Notes: generated by a model not told the origin, from the sequence alone. A stretch of 64,000 bases of DNA from Candidatus Cloacimonadota bacterium (GCA_019429305.1 JAHYIR010000008.1:17192-81191); one strand, 5' to 3'; positions 25,234 to 34,619 are shown, numbered from the stretch's first letter. Numbers and translations: made by a program.

Positions 25234-25949
25234 TGTTAAGTAAAACAGCTATTCTCGTAAAAAATGAACTTAGGAACTACTTTCATTCTGCTTCGGCTTA
25301 TGTTGTATTAGTAGTTTTTTTACTAATTACAGGTTGGTTTTTTGCCAGTCCGCTCTTCATAGTAGGACAGGCAGAATTACGCTCATTATTCGGTACAATT
25401 CCCTGGATTTTCCTTTTATTTATACCGGCTATAACTATGGGGAGTATTGCCAAAGAAAAGACAGCTGGTACATTGGAAACATTAACTACCCTTCCTCTAA
25501 AAGAAAGCCAAATCATTATGGGTAAGTATTGGGCAGCTCTGTTGCTGACTTTGGTAGGAGTAGTTTTCACATTAGTTCATTTTGTAACAATTGTAATGCT
25601 AGGTAGTAACATTGATTATGGTGCAATATTTTGTGGTTATTTAGGGTTAATCCTCATTGGTGCGGTTTATTCATCTATAGGGATTTTCGCATCGACCCTT
25701 ACTAATAATCAGATCGTTGCCTTCATTGTTAGTTTCCTATTCATTTTCTTCTTTGTAATTATAGAGTTCATACTCATTTTTCTACCAGGTAGCTTAGTTG
25801 AGATTTTCCAGTATTTAAGTATTGGATATCATTTCTCTAATATTAGCCGAGGAGTTATAGATTCGCGCAACATCATCTATTTCTTGAGCTTAATAGTCTT
25901 TTTCCTTCGCTTAGCTGTTATCTCGATGGAAACAAGGAAATGGAAGTAA
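25233..25949 (+). CDS. gldF: ABC-2 type permease, GldF-like
   Basis: A 238-residue integral membrane protein with six hydrophobic segments. It has the family start (ILVKNELRNYFHSASAYVVLVVFLLITGWFF) and the cytoplasmic loop MGSIAKEKTAGTLETLTTLPLKESQIIMGKYWAAL that is typical of ABC-2 permeases paired with GldG-like proteins. Its ATG overlaps the TGA of the ATPase gene, so the two are translationally coupled. It should form the membrane channel of the ABC system. Substrate unknown. Confidence 0.88.
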   Translation: MLSKTAILVKNELRNYFHSASAYVVLVVFLLITGWFFASPLFIVGQAELRSLFGTIPWIFLLFIPAITMGSIAKEKTAGTLETLTTLPLKESQIIMGKYWAALLLTLVGVVFTLVHFVTIVMLGSNIDYGAIFCGYLGLILIGAVYSSIGIFASTLTNNQIVAFIVSFLFIFFFVIIEFILIFLPGSLVEIFQYLSIGYHFSNISRGVIDSRNIIYFLSLIVFFLRLAVISMETRKWK

Positions 25950-25959
25950 GGGGGAGGAT

Positions 25960-27630
25960 ATGAAAAAACAAATTAATGTTAATAATGATCCCAAAACAAC
26001 TCATTTAAAAAACAAGAATCGTGGTGAACGTCACCGCTCTATGATGTTTAATATAATCATTGTACTTGGTATTTTGATAGTCATTAACCTGATTTCTATT
26101 AATATTTTTACTCGTTTTGATCTGTCACGCGGCAAGATCTATTCTCTTTCCAGATCCAGTAGAGAGACAGTTAGAGAGCTTCCAGATCGTTTACTGATCA
26201 AAGCATATTTCACCAAAAACTTACCTGCCCAATTAGCTGATGCTCATAGATTTACCAGAGATATACTTTCCGAGTATCAAGCATATTCACGTGGTAGGAT
26301 TAGATTTGAATTTGTTGATCCGAGTGATGAGGATCATCTTCGACAAGAAGCTCAACGCAATCAAGTAATGCCAGTCTCAATGCGAGTTGTTGAAGATGAT
26401 AAACTAGAGATACGAGAGATTTTTATGGGTCTTGTTTTTCATTATCAGGGTAATACAGAAACAATCCCCTTTATTCAGAACACAAGGGGATTGGAATATG
26501 ATATCACCAGTTCAATAAAGAAGATTACTGATATTGGAAGAAAGACTGTTGGACTTTTTAAGATCGAAGAACCAATGCCGCCTGCTATGCCTGGTAGGCA
26601 ACAACCTCAAACAAGGTTTAGTTTATTATCAGATATGATCTCTGATCATTACAATCTCGAACAGCTTGATCTAACTGAACCGGTTAGTTATCATATCAAT
26701 ACAATGATCTTTGCTGGAGTTAAAGATTCACTTCATATTGAACAGATTTACAATCTAGATCAGTATTTAATGAGAGGTGGTAGATTACTGCTCTTTCAGG
26801 AAAGGGTTGATGCCAATTTACAAACAATGACAGCGAACCCGATTCGTTCAAATCTCTTTGATCTCTTGGAGTATTATGGTATCAGAATAAAAGAGAATCT
26901 GGTAACTGATGCCAATGCAGGTCAGATTCAAGTACAAAGACAACAGGGGATCTTTAGTTTCGCTACGCCTGTAAGTTATCCACCATTTCCCGTTATATCG
27001 AATGTTAACAAGGATCATGTAGTAACCAGAAATTTGGAAAACTTGCAGATGATCTTTGTCTCTGAAATTGATAGAGTAGCTAATCCAAGTTTAGATTTCG
27101 TTGAATTACTAAAAACCTCAGAAAACTCAGGGGAGATAAGAGGACCACAGTTTGATATATCTTTCGAAAAATATATGCAGCAGAGAGATCTTCGTCGGAT
27201 GTTCAACTCTCCAGCGAAGATAGTAGCCGGGCTATATACCGGCTATATAGAAAGCTTTTACTTGGATATGTTCCCTGAAGAAGATGATTCGTTAGCTGAA
27301 GATTTTTATTATCGCACCAATGATGCTAAGATCATTTTAGTCGCAGATTCTGAGTTTATTAAAGACGGTGCTGGTGCTGGAGCACAAGCAAATCTAGATT
27401 TTGTTTTGAACTCAGTTGATTATTTAATGGACGATACAACGCTGATAGAGATCAGAGCCAGAGAAACCGTTTTTAAACCTTTGCGAGAACTGAGTACTTC
27501 TGGCAGAAAGTTTGTCAGGTGGCTGAATATTCTTTTACCATCATTTCTATTATTGATTTTTGGTGCTTTTAATTATCAAAAACAGATACGTCAAAGAAAA
27601 CTAATAAGGAAGATCTATGAGCAAGAATAA
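25960..27630 (+). CDS. gldG: GldG-family protein of the ABC system
   Basis: A 556-residue protein with a membrane helix at about residues 28-48 (MFNIIIVLGILIVINLISINIF), a large extracytoplasmic region and a second membrane helix near the C-terminus (WLNILLPSFLLLIFGAFNY). The segment following the first helix (FDLSRGKIYSLSRSSRETVRELPDRLLIKAYFTKNLPAQL) is the hallmark of the GldG/ABC_transp_aux family. The domain after it resembles an IFT52/GIFT-like fold (LDQYLMRGGRLLLFQERVDAN). It starts 10 bases after the permease and overlaps the next gene by 14 bases. Function within the ABC complex is not established. Confidence 0.87.
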   Translation: MKKQINVNNDPKTTHLKNKNRGERHRSMMFNIIIVLGILIVINLISINIFTRFDLSRGKIYSLSRSSRETVRELPDRLLIKAYFTKNLPAQLADAHRFTRDILSEYQAYSRGRIRFEFVDPSDEDHLRQEAQRNQVMPVSMRVVEDDKLEIREIFMGLVFHYQGNTETIPFIQNTRGLEYDITSSIKKITDIGRKTVGLFKIEEPMPPAMPGRQQPQTRFSLLSDMISDHYNLEQLDLTEPVSYHINTMIFAGVKDSLHIEQIYNLDQYLMRGGRLLLFQERVDANLQTMTANPIRSNLFDLLEYYGIRIKENLVTDANAGQIQVQRQQGIFSFATPVSYPPFPVISNVNKDHVVTRNLENLQMIFVSEIDRVANPSLDFVELLKTSENSGEIRGPQFDISFEKYMQQRDLRRMFNSPAKIVAGLYTGYIESFYLDMFPEEDDSLAEDFYYRTNDAKIILVADSEFIKDGAGAGAQANLDFVLNSVDYLMDDTTLIEIRARETVFKPLRELSTSGRKFVRWLNILLPSFLLLIFGAFNYQKQIRQRKLIRKIYEQE

Positions 27631-28537
27631 CAGAATACTAATTGCAATATTTGTACTTTTAATTATCGCATTTCTTGTTGTCAGATATACAAAAGACCCC
27701 AGAGAAAGAAGAGAAAAATTCTTCAAAGTGAATATTGAGAATATAGCTTCTATTGAGATGAAAACTGTCAGAGATACATTAGTAATTTCTAATGACGGCT
27801 TTGACTGGTATATTGATTACCCTTTTCACTTCGAGATAGAACAGACCAGATTAAATAACTTTTTTACTCAAGTGTTACCTGTCGAAACTTCCAGTACACC
27901 AGTGGCATTATCTGAAGAGTCTTTTCCAAACTATCAAGTTACTGAAGATAGGGGAACTGTACTAAAATTCTTTGATCGAAATGCCCAACTGATTGATAGT
28001 GCAATAATAGGAAGAAGCGGAACATTTGCCTATGCGCGAAGATCAGAAGATAATCGAGTATATCAGTTATTTGATAACATTTCGTTTATGGTAAATCCAA
28101 ACCTTAATCAATGGCGATCCAATAATATCGTCTCTATACCTCGAGGACAAATTTCTTCAATTGATGTAACCTATGAGCTGAATCAGTATACTATTACAGC
28201 TACAGATACTCTTTGGTTATTTACCGATCAAGAACACACATTCTCTATTCCTGAAAATAATAACAACCTAAGGAGAATCTTAACCAAGATTGAACGGATG
28301 AATTTGATTAATTACATAGATTATCAATACGAGGATTACATGTCACTCTTACTTGATCCGCAACTTATTCTCACTATTAGATTGATAAACGATACTGTGA
28401 CCTCTCTCATTTTTGCTTTTGATATAGATAATGAGAATTTTATAGTTCAAAGAGATGATATGACAGATCATCTCTTTATTATTGATACTGATACCGTTGA
28501 TCTTTTTACTAGATCACCACAACATTTTGAGGACTAG
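27617..28537 (+). CDS. DUF4340 domain protein of the ABC system
   Basis: A 306-residue protein with an N-terminal membrane anchor (RILIAIFVLLIIAFLVVRY) and an extracytoplasmic part with short repeated beta motifs (DTLVISNDGFDWYIDYPFHFEIEQTRLNNFF, then DTLWLFTDQEHTFSIPENNNNLRRILTKIERM). This is the DUF4340 pattern, which often follows GldG-like genes. The start overlaps the 3' end of gldG, so the four genes form one transcript. It probably assembles with the ABC complex on the outer side of the inner membrane. No catalytic residues are apparent. Confidence 0.82.
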   Translation: MSKNNRILIAIFVLLIIAFLVVRYTKDPRERREKFFKVNIENIASIEMKTVRDTLVISNDGFDWYIDYPFHFEIEQTRLNNFFTQVLPVETSSTPVALSEESFPNYQVTEDRGTVLKFFDRNAQLIDSAIIGRSGTFAYARRSEDNRVYQLFDNISFMVNPNLNQWRSNNIVSIPRGQISSIDVTYELNQYTITATDTLWLFTDQEHTFSIPENNNNLRRILTKIERMNLINYIDYQYEDYMSLLLDPQLILTIRLINDTVTSLIFAFDIDNENFIVQRDDMTDHLFIIDTDTVDLFTRSPQHFED

Positions 28538-28630
28538 TTTGATTTAGTATTATTTATCAAAACATAAGTATAGATTATCCAAGCACTTATTGTCTTGACA
28601 AAATAGTTTGCTTAACGGCTTATTAAATCT

Positions 28631-29314
28631 ATGATAGATAAAATGGAAATACTAAGAATAGTTGTATTAACAATTGTTTTTGTCGGAGTTTTGATACTAT
28701 CGAACTTAGTGTTCGCTTTAACAGAAATGCCGCAACTTGCTCGCCTTCATTACGATGGTGGTGGAGACTGGTATAATGACCCTGATGCTTTACCCAATCT
28801 GGTAAGATATGTCAATAATACTCTTAACACAAACTTTTCTACTGTTCAAGCAGTAGTAAGACCATCAGATGCGAATCTTTTTGATTATCCTTTTATCTTT
28901 ATGACCGGCCATGGTAATATTACTTTTTCAGATAGAGAAGCGAGAAATTTAAGAGATTATTTACTGAAAGGCGGTTTTCTTTATGCCGATGATGACTATG
29001 GTATGGATGAAGCATTTAGAAGAGAGATTCGCAAGGTTTTTCCAGACAGAGACATGATCGAACTCCCGGCAAATCATCCTCTATTTCATTGTTATTTTTC
29101 TTTTTCACAAGGCATACCAAAGATTCATGAACATGATGGTAAACGACCACAAGCATTCGGTATCTTTGATGACACCGGGAGATTGATGGTTTTATATACT
29201 TATGAAACTAATATCAGTGACGGTTGGTCTGATGCACATGATAATCCGCCCGAAGTTTCAGAAGAGGCATTTAAAATGGGAACAAATATGCTTTATTATA
29301 TTATGACTCAATAG
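28631..29314 (+). CDS. DUF4159 domain protein, membrane-anchored
   Basis: A 227-residue protein with an N-terminal anchor (LRIVVLTIVFVGVLILSNLVFA). The mature part matches DUF4159: FARLHYDGGGDWYNDP-type start, FIFMTGHGNITFSDREARNLRDYLLKGGFLYADDDYGMD, and ELPANHPLFHCYFSF. The fold resembles a glutamine-amidotransferase-like domain used for protein binding, but the catalytic role is unknown. It follows the DUF4340 gene after 93 bases. TTGACA at 28595 sits directly before it, but no suitable second box fits before the ATG. The ATG at 28643 is a possible alternative start. Confidence 0.82.
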   Translation: MIDKMEILRIVVLTIVFVGVLILSNLVFALTEMPQLARLHYDGGGDWYNDPDALPNLVRYVNNTLNTNFSTVQAVVRPSDANLFDYPFIFMTGHGNITFSDREARNLRDYLLKGGFLYADDDYGMDEAFRREIRKVFPDRDMIELPANHPLFHCYFSFSQGIPKIHEHDGKRPQAFGIFDDTGRLMVLYTYETNISDGWSDAHDNPPEVSEEAFKMGTNMLYYIMTQ

Positions 29315-29328
29315 ACTGAGGGAAAAAC

Positions 29329-30075
29329 TTGCGAGTCTATATAGTATCAGATTTTCATCTTAGTTTTTTGCCTAAGAAGGAAGAAGAGAAGCAAAGGAAC
29401 AAGAAAGTAATTGATTTTTTAGGGAGTCTGGTTAGCAAAGCAGATGTTTTGATATTAGCCGGTGATATTTTTGATCTCTGGTATGATTGGAGCAACACTA
29501 TCATTAAGGGATACTTCCCCGTCCTAAAGAAGTTGGCAGACCTGAATGAAGCAGGCTGTAGATTGATCTTTATTGCCGGTAATCATGATTTCTGGTTTGG
29601 TAATTTTCTTAAATCCTACCTCAATTGTGAAGTATATCTAGATAATTTCACTGAAACTATCGATAATACAAAGGTCTTTGTAGCCCACGGAGATCTTTAT
29701 ACTTCCAACGATTTCCGTTATAAACTCTTTCGCAATTTGCTCAGACATCCGATAGTTAGATTTTTATTTTCGATACTCCATCCTGAAATTGCACTTAAGA
29801 TTGGCAGATTGATATCACGTACCAGTAGAGCAAGAAACCCACTACCAGATAATAATGAGACTTTACGTACTAATGGTTTGGATCGGTTCGCCGCTTCATT
29901 GGCATCCTCGTATGATTTGATAGTCATGGGGCATTCTCATACCCCTAAACAGAAAAACATTAATAATGCTATTTATATCAATACAGGCGATTGGGTAATC
30001 AATAGTTCTTATGTTCTTATGTCCGACGGCAAAGTTGAATTGCTTCATTATCCCAATGATAAAGTATCAGGATAA
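29329..30075 (+). CDS. lpxH: UDP-2,3-diacylglucosamine diphosphatase-like metallophosphoesterase (LpxH-like)
   Basis: A 248-residue calcineurin-like phosphoesterase. The five metal-binding motifs are present in order: SDFHLS, GDIFDLWYDW, GNHDFW, AHGD and GHSHTP. The combination with VYLDNFTE and NTGDWV fits the LpxH/YbbF subgroup, which cleaves UDP-2,3-diacylglucosamine in lipid A synthesis at the inner membrane. The start is TTG at 29329 with GAGGGA six bases before it. It follows the DUF4159 gene after 14 bases. Other LpxH-like phosphoesterases with unknown substrates exist, so the lipid A role is likely but unproven. Confidence 0.82.
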   Translation: MRVYIVSDFHLSFLPKKEEEKQRNKKVIDFLGSLVSKADVLILAGDIFDLWYDWSNTIIKGYFPVLKKLADLNEAGCRLIFIAGNHDFWFGNFLKSYLNCEVYLDNFTETIDNTKVFVAHGDLYTSNDFRYKLFRNLLRHPIVRFLFSILHPEIALKIGRLISRTSRARNPLPDNNETLRTNGLDRFAASLASSYDLIVMGHSHTPKQKNINNAIYINTGDWVINSSYVLMSDGKVELLHYPNDKVSG

Positions 30076-30115
30076 CTTTTTGTTACTTTTTTGTAAGTTG
30101 TTCTACTTTCTTGAC

Positions 30116-30145
30116 TTGACTAAATCTTTAGAGAAAAATAGTTTG
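30116..30145 (+). promoter_or_regulatory. Promoter of the HU gene
   Basis: TTGACT (30116-30121; a second overlapping TTGACT starts at 30111), a 16-base spacer, then ATAGTTTG (30138-30145). Layout and sequence match the site at 24085. The leader to the HU start would be about 130 bases. Confidence 0.5.
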
Positions 30146-30280
30146 TAACGACTAGTGACTTACTAAGTTTAAATATAGTAAGTAGATAAGTCAAAGGAAT
30201 AGTTTTAAGTAAAAGAAATTAGTTCTTTGACTAAAATAAATAAATAGAATTGATAAGATAGAAACTTGTTAGGAGGAAAT

Positions 30281-30559
30281 ATGACAAAAGCTGATATCGT
30301 GCAGATCATTTCGGAAAAAACCGGATTCGTAAGAGATGATATAGCTACTATAGTAGATTCATTTCTGGAGACTGTAAAAGAGAGTATCATAGAAGGAAAG
30401 CACATTGAAATCAGAGGTTTCGGTACAATGAAAGTTAAAGACAGGAAAAAGACTGTAGCCCGCAATCCCCGTACCGGTGAAAAGGTTAACATTCCTGCAA
30501 GAACCGTTCCTACATTTAAGTTTTCCAAAGAATTCAAGAACGCTGTAAGTAAAAAATAG
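30281..30559 (+). CDS. hup: HU/IHF-family DNA-binding protein
   Basis: A 92-residue nucleoid protein. The ATG at 30281 is supported by AGGAGG four bases upstream. It opens TKADIVQIISEKTGF, has the central block IEIRGFGTMKVKDRKKTVARNPRTGEKV that forms the DNA-binding arm, and keeps the conserved RNPRTGE with an intercalating Pro. The end (PTFKFSKEFKNAVSKK) is normal for HU. Monocistronic, with its own promoter-like site and a hairpin after it. HU and IHF subunits cannot be told apart with confidence here, but HU is more likely. Confidence 0.95.
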   Translation: MTKADIVQIISEKTGFVRDDIATIVDSFLETVKESIIEGKHIEIRGFGTMKVKDRKKTVARNPRTGEKVNIPARTVPTFKFSKEFKNAVSKK

Positions 30560-30565
30560 TTAATT

Positions 30566-30607
30566 TTTACCCTGTGATATTGTTTTGTAAACTCTTCACA
30601 GGGTAAA
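30566..30607 (+). terminator. Hairpin after the HU gene
   Basis: TTTACCCTGTGA (30566-30577) pairs perfectly with TCACAGGGTAAA (30596-30607), a 12-bp stem with an 18-base loop, beginning 7 bases after the HU stop. The T-run after it is poor, so it may act in termination or in 3'-end protection. Confidence 0.5.
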
Positions 30608-30789
30608 TACATCTAATACTCATAATACTTGAAGTCTGCTATTACTTCAACCAATAGCTGACTGATTAATCTGCTTTTTTTTCATTGTATTGAAAAATGT
30701 TATAAAGATACATCGCATTTGATATGCTTACACAAAGTCCATAAAACATAATGTGTTGATCAATTATAAACTAAGAAAAAGGAGGTATC

Positions 30790-31506
30790 ATGTTATTAAC
30801 TCCCTTAAAAAATACAATAATACTCTCTATCTTGTTTTTTATGCTATTCACGATCCCTATGACAATTTCCTGTGCTGAAAGAACAGATACTAAATCAATA
30901 AGTTCTGGAGAAATTATCAATCTACCAGAACCTGCTTTAGATAGCGACCACTCCATTGAGCAAGCACTTCAAAACAGACGGTCTGTTAGAAGATATAGTG
31001 ATAACCCGGTTGATTTGCAGGCTGTCAGCCAAATTCTCTGGTCAGCACAGGGAATAACTCATGAAGATAGAGGTTATAAAACTGCTCCATCTGCTGGAGC
31101 CACCTTTCCTTTGGAGATCTATGCTGCGGTTGGCAATGTTGAAGGTTTATCAGCCGGTTTATATCATTATGTTCCTGACAATCACCACTTGGTAAAAATT
31201 CATAATCAGGATCTTAGGGCTGAACTATCTTCTGCTGCTCTTCGTCAAACTTCTATAAGAGACGGAGCATTTGTTGTTATTATTGCAGCTATTTTCGAAA
31301 GAACTACCGGTAGATATGGCGAACGTGGTATTAAATATGTTCATATGGAAGTGGGTCACGTAGGTCAGAATATTCATCTTCAGGCAGAATCTTTAGGTTT
31401 GGGAACAGTTGTTATAGGTGCATTTAATGATGAAGAGATGAAAAGAGTTTTAGACTTACCCCCCGATCAGATCCCGCTCTACTTAATGCCCTTAGGACAT
31501 AAATAA
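30790..31506 (+). CDS. SagB/ThcOx-type nitroreductase-family lipoprotein
   Basis: A 238-residue flavin-dependent oxidoreductase fold. It has a lipoprotein-like signal (TIILSILFFMLFTIPMTISC), then the nitroreductase motifs SIEQALQNRRSVRRYSDNPV, QILWSAQGIT, TAPSAGATFPLEIYAAVG and, near the end, HMEVGHVGQNIHLQAESLGLGTVVIGAFND. This fits the SagB/ThcOx group. In most cases these are FMN enzymes that oxidise azolines or reduce nitro compounds; a membrane-anchored, exported form suggests a periplasmic redox role instead. AAGGAGG lies just before the ATG. The next gene, an exported PIMT, begins about 20 bases after the stop. No azoline cyclase is nearby. Confidence 0.85.
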   Translation: MLLTPLKNTIILSILFFMLFTIPMTISCAERTDTKSISSGEIINLPEPALDSDHSIEQALQNRRSVRRYSDNPVDLQAVSQILWSAQGITHEDRGYKTAPSAGATFPLEIYAAVGNVEGLSAGLYHYVPDNHHLVKIHNQDLRAELSSAALRQTSIRDGAFVVIIAAIFERTTGRYGERGIKYVHMEVGHVGQNIHLQAESLGLGTVVIGAFNDEEMKRVLDLPPDQIPLYLMPLGHK

Positions 31507-31526
31507 GTGAACTGTTGTCTGTTATT

Positions 31527-32225
31527 ATGAAGTATCTCATTTTTTTTTCGACCTGTCTGCTTGCGGTTACCTTCTTAACAGCACGAGATTCTCGTCAGCG
31601 TGAAAGATATAATATGGTCAGCAGACAGATTGAAGCCCGTGGCATTACTGATCAGGCAACATTACGAGCCATGAGAAATGTTCCCAGACATCTCTTTATC
31701 CCTGCAAATCGTAGAGGGCAGGCATACGCTGATTCACCAGTACCGATCGGTTATGGACAAACCATTTCTCAACCCTATATAGTTGCTTACATGACAGAGA
31801 TAATTGAGCCCAAAGAGGATTATCGGGTTCTGGAAATAGGTACAGGATCAGGATATCAAGCTGCTATCTTAGCTGAAATCGTCTCTGAGGTTTACACCAT
31901 TGAGATCATTCCCGAACTTGCTCAGTCAGCTACTAAAGTCATTAATGATCTTGAATACGATAATGTACTTATCAAAGAGGGTGATGGTTATTACGGTTGG
32001 GAAGAATTCGCTCCTTTTGATGCTATAGTTGTAACTGCTGCTACGGAACATATTCCACCACCATTGATCGCTCAACTAAAAGATGGTGGTAAAATGATCA
32101 TTCCCGTCGGATCACCTTTCATGGTGCAGAATCTAATGCTGGTTGAAAAAAGTAATGATACTATAACAACCAAGTCCTTAATGCCTGTTAGATTTGTCCC
32201 CTTCACCAGACAAAGTGATGAGTGA
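31527..32225 (+). CDS. pcm: Exported protein-L-isoaspartate O-methyltransferase
   Basis: Methylates isoaspartyl residues to start repair of damaged proteins. The 232-residue product from the ATG at 31527 begins with a clear signal peptide (MKYLIFFSTCLLAVTFLTA), unusual for an enzyme that needs SAM. The PIMT motifs follow: PIGYGQTISQPYIVAYMTE, the SAM-binding VLEIGTGSGYQAAILAEI, and DAIVVTAATEHIPPPLIAQLKDGGKMIIPVG. An in-frame TTG at 31515 would only lengthen the N-terminus. Its stop overlaps the start of the following membrane protein by 8 bases. Export is a prediction from sequence; similar signal-bearing PIMTs occur in other Gram-negative bacteria. Confidence 0.88.
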   Translation: MKYLIFFSTCLLAVTFLTARDSRQRERYNMVSRQIEARGITDQATLRAMRNVPRHLFIPANRRGQAYADSPVPIGYGQTISQPYIVAYMTEIIEPKEDYRVLEIGTGSGYQAAILAEIVSEVYTIEIIPELAQSATKVINDLEYDNVLIKEGDGYYGWEEFAPFDAIVVTAATEHIPPPLIAQLKDGGKMIIPVGSPFMVQNLMLVEKSNDTITTKSLMPVRFVPFTRQSDE

Positions 32226-34614
32226 TCCTCATTTCTCCCGTCTCTATTCGGCTCTTTTTCTTGTTTCTATCTCCATAATTGCCTATCAGCTTCTGCTGAT
32301 CCAGGTTCTTTCTCTCATCCAATGGTATCATTTTGCCTATATGATTATATCGGTTGCTCTACTTGGATTTGGAGCAAGTGGTACTATCCTGACACTCTTT
32401 AGGCGATCACTACTAAAAAACTCGACGCCGATATCCCCTATTCTCTTATTGTTCTGTGGACTATCAATAGCTTTTTCATTACGGTTAACCCAATCACCCT
32501 CTCTTGCTTTCGATTCTTATTTGGTGTTTCATGAAGTATCTCATATCGCCAGATTGCTACTTACATACTTGATTTATTTCTTCCCCTTCTTTTTCGGAGG
32601 ACTTTTTATCGGTTTATCTTTCAGAAGCTCTCCCCATATAATCGGAAAACTCTACTTTTTCAATCTGCTCGGCTCGGCTATTGGTGGTTTACTGATCATT
32701 ATACTACTCATGTTTACTCCTGCCCAACAGGCAATTGCTATCATTTCTTTTTTGCCGATCGTAGCTGCGGCAATGACAATCCATAAAAAGAGACTCCTTT
32801 GGTTTACTCTGCTTGGCTTGGTTTCTCTTTTTGCACTCTATGGAATAATAAAACCACCAGAATTATATCTGTCCGAATACAAGGGTCTCAGTAAAGTGCT
32901 CAATATGCCTGATACGGAAATAATAGCAGAGAAAACAAGTCCTTACGGACTGTTACAGGCGGTTAGATCGCCTTATTTAAGATATGCACCCGGTTTATCA
33001 CTCAACTTTCAAGATGAAATTCCCTTCGAATTAGTTATCTTCAACAATGGGGACTTTATTGGTCCGCTCTTCCCTCTGCATATTGAAGAACAGGAACACT
33101 ATTACGATTACTCTACTATAGCTCTCCCCTTCATCCTGAATGATATAGATAAAACTCTTATTCTTGACTCAGGTAGTGGAGACATGGTCTCTTATGCCAC
33201 TGCTCGTGATGTTAAGCAAATCGTCGCTGTTGATGGAAATCCTCAACTATTCAGTTTTATCAAGGATGATCTTACTGAACTTGGCTTTCAGAGTAGTTAT
33301 CACAGTCCAGATGTTGAAATAATACCTCGGGATCCCTATTCCTTCTTGCTGACCGATAGAGAGGAATATGATCTAATAACCCTCCCCTTAACAGATGCTT
33401 TCGGTGGTTCTGCCGGTATCTATGCTATGAGAGAAAAGTACTTGCTCACTAACCAGGCATTTCAACTGATGTGGGATAGATTATCTGATAACGGGATGAT
33501 CACGATATCAACCTGGATTGATCACCCTCTTCGATACCCATTGAAGACCTTGGCAACTATTGTAGAATTATTAGAAAACAATGATATTATAATCCCTGAA
33601 CATAATATAGCTGCAATCCGTAACTGGTCGATGATAACTTTCGTCGTGACAAAAAAACCTTTATCAGAAGATAACTTATCTAAAGTAAGAGATTTTGCTA
33701 CCGATATGGGTTTTGACATTTTGTTAATCCCCGGTCTGGCTCGAGAAGAGAGAAGCAGATTCAATATCCTTGCTGATGAGTCACTTTTCCATTATACGGG
33801 TCTCATACTTAGTCCCGAACGGCAAGATTTCTATGAAAACTATCCATTCAATATTAAACCAGCGTCAGAAATCCGACCTTACTTCTTCCAATTTCTGAAA
33901 GTTAATAGAATATCAGAATTGTTAGAGGATTTTGATCTGAGAAGTTTTCCCTTTCTGGAACTGGGATACTTTCTCGTTTTGCTGACCTTCCTCCAGATTA
34001 CTGTTCTGACTGCCCTGTTTGTTATCTTACCATTATTAGTTAAGAAATGGAAATCTACCGGTAAATCATGGACTTTCTTCTATTTCTGCTTTCTTGGACT
34101 CGGTTTTATGATGCTGGAGATCGTCCTCATACAACGATTCATCTTCTATCTTGGAACACCTCTCTATTCAACTGCAGTTGTCATATCTGCCGTTCTGTTA
34201 TTCTCGGGATTAGGTAGTAACCTTTCATCAAAGTTATCTGGTACTAAAATTAATTTCTATTTGATTCTGTCTTCAATTGTCCTTCTTATTATGATTTACG
34301 GTCTGTTCCTCAGTCCACTATTACACAATACCCTGCAAATAAATCTTTTCTTCAGAATTCTGCTGACCATTCTTTACTTAGCTCCCCTTTCAGTTCTCTT
34401 AGGTTTCCCCTTTCCTTTGGGAATAAAATCCCTAAATTTTCAGAACGAGAATGACAATATCTCCTGGGCTTGGGCTATTAATGGTTCTTTTTCGGTTGTC
34501 AGTACTGTCTTAGCAACAATAATCGCTGTAGAAGCAGGATTCTTTGTTGTTATGCTTATAGCTGCCGGCTGCTATCTTTTGGCTCTTATTTCTAATCTAA
34601 TACTACGATTTTGA
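32218..34614 (+). CDS. Membrane protein with spermidine-synthase-like domain
   Basis: A 798-residue integral membrane protein. About six membrane helices form the N-terminal third (SALFLVSISIIAYQLLLIQVLSLIQWYHFAYMIISVALLGFGASG), a Rossmann domain like spermidine synthase lies in the middle (TLILDSGSGDMVSYATARDVKQIVAVDGNP, then DLITLPLTDAFGGSAGIYAMREKYLLT), and six more helices end the protein. In these fused proteins the true reaction is unknown. The ATG at 32218 overlaps the stop of the exported PIMT gene, showing coupling. The gene ends 5 bases from a convergent gene at 34620, with no terminator between them. Confidence 0.82.
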   Translation: MSDPHFSRLYSALFLVSISIIAYQLLLIQVLSLIQWYHFAYMIISVALLGFGASGTILTLFRRSLLKNSTPISPILLLFCGLSIAFSLRLTQSPSLAFDSYLVFHEVSHIARLLLTYLIYFFPFFFGGLFIGLSFRSSPHIIGKLYFFNLLGSAIGGLLIIILLMFTPAQQAIAIISFLPIVAAAMTIHKKRLLWFTLLGLVSLFALYGIIKPPELYLSEYKGLSKVLNMPDTEIIAEKTSPYGLLQAVRSPYLRYAPGLSLNFQDEIPFELVIFNNGDFIGPLFPLHIEEQEHYYDYSTIALPFILNDIDKTLILDSGSGDMVSYATARDVKQIVAVDGNPQLFSFIKDDLTELGFQSSYHSPDVEIIPRDPYSFLLTDREEYDLITLPLTDAFGGSAGIYAMREKYLLTNQAFQLMWDRLSDNGMITISTWIDHPLRYPLKTLATIVELLENNDIIIPEHNIAAIRNWSMITFVVTKKPLSEDNLSKVRDFATDMGFDILLIPGLAREERSRFNILADESLFHYTGLILSPERQDFYENYPFNIKPASEIRPYFFQFLKVNRISELLEDFDLRSFPFLELGYFLVLLTFLQITVLTALFVILPLLVKKWKSTGKSWTFFYFCFLGLGFMMLEIVLIQRFIFYLGTPLYSTAVVISAVLLFSGLGSNLSSKLSGTKINFYLILSSIVLLIMIYGLFLSPLLHNTLQINLFFRILLTILYLAPLSVLLGFPFPLGIKSLNFQNENDNISWAWAINGSFSVVSTVLATIIAVEAGFFVVMLIAAGCYLLALISNLILRF

Positions 34615-34619
34615 TAAAA

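Noticed and set aside
28595..28630. TTGACA upstream of the DUF4159 gene as a promoter
   Set aside because: No suitable -10 box fits at normal spacing before the ATG; the only TAGTTTG is 3 bases away.
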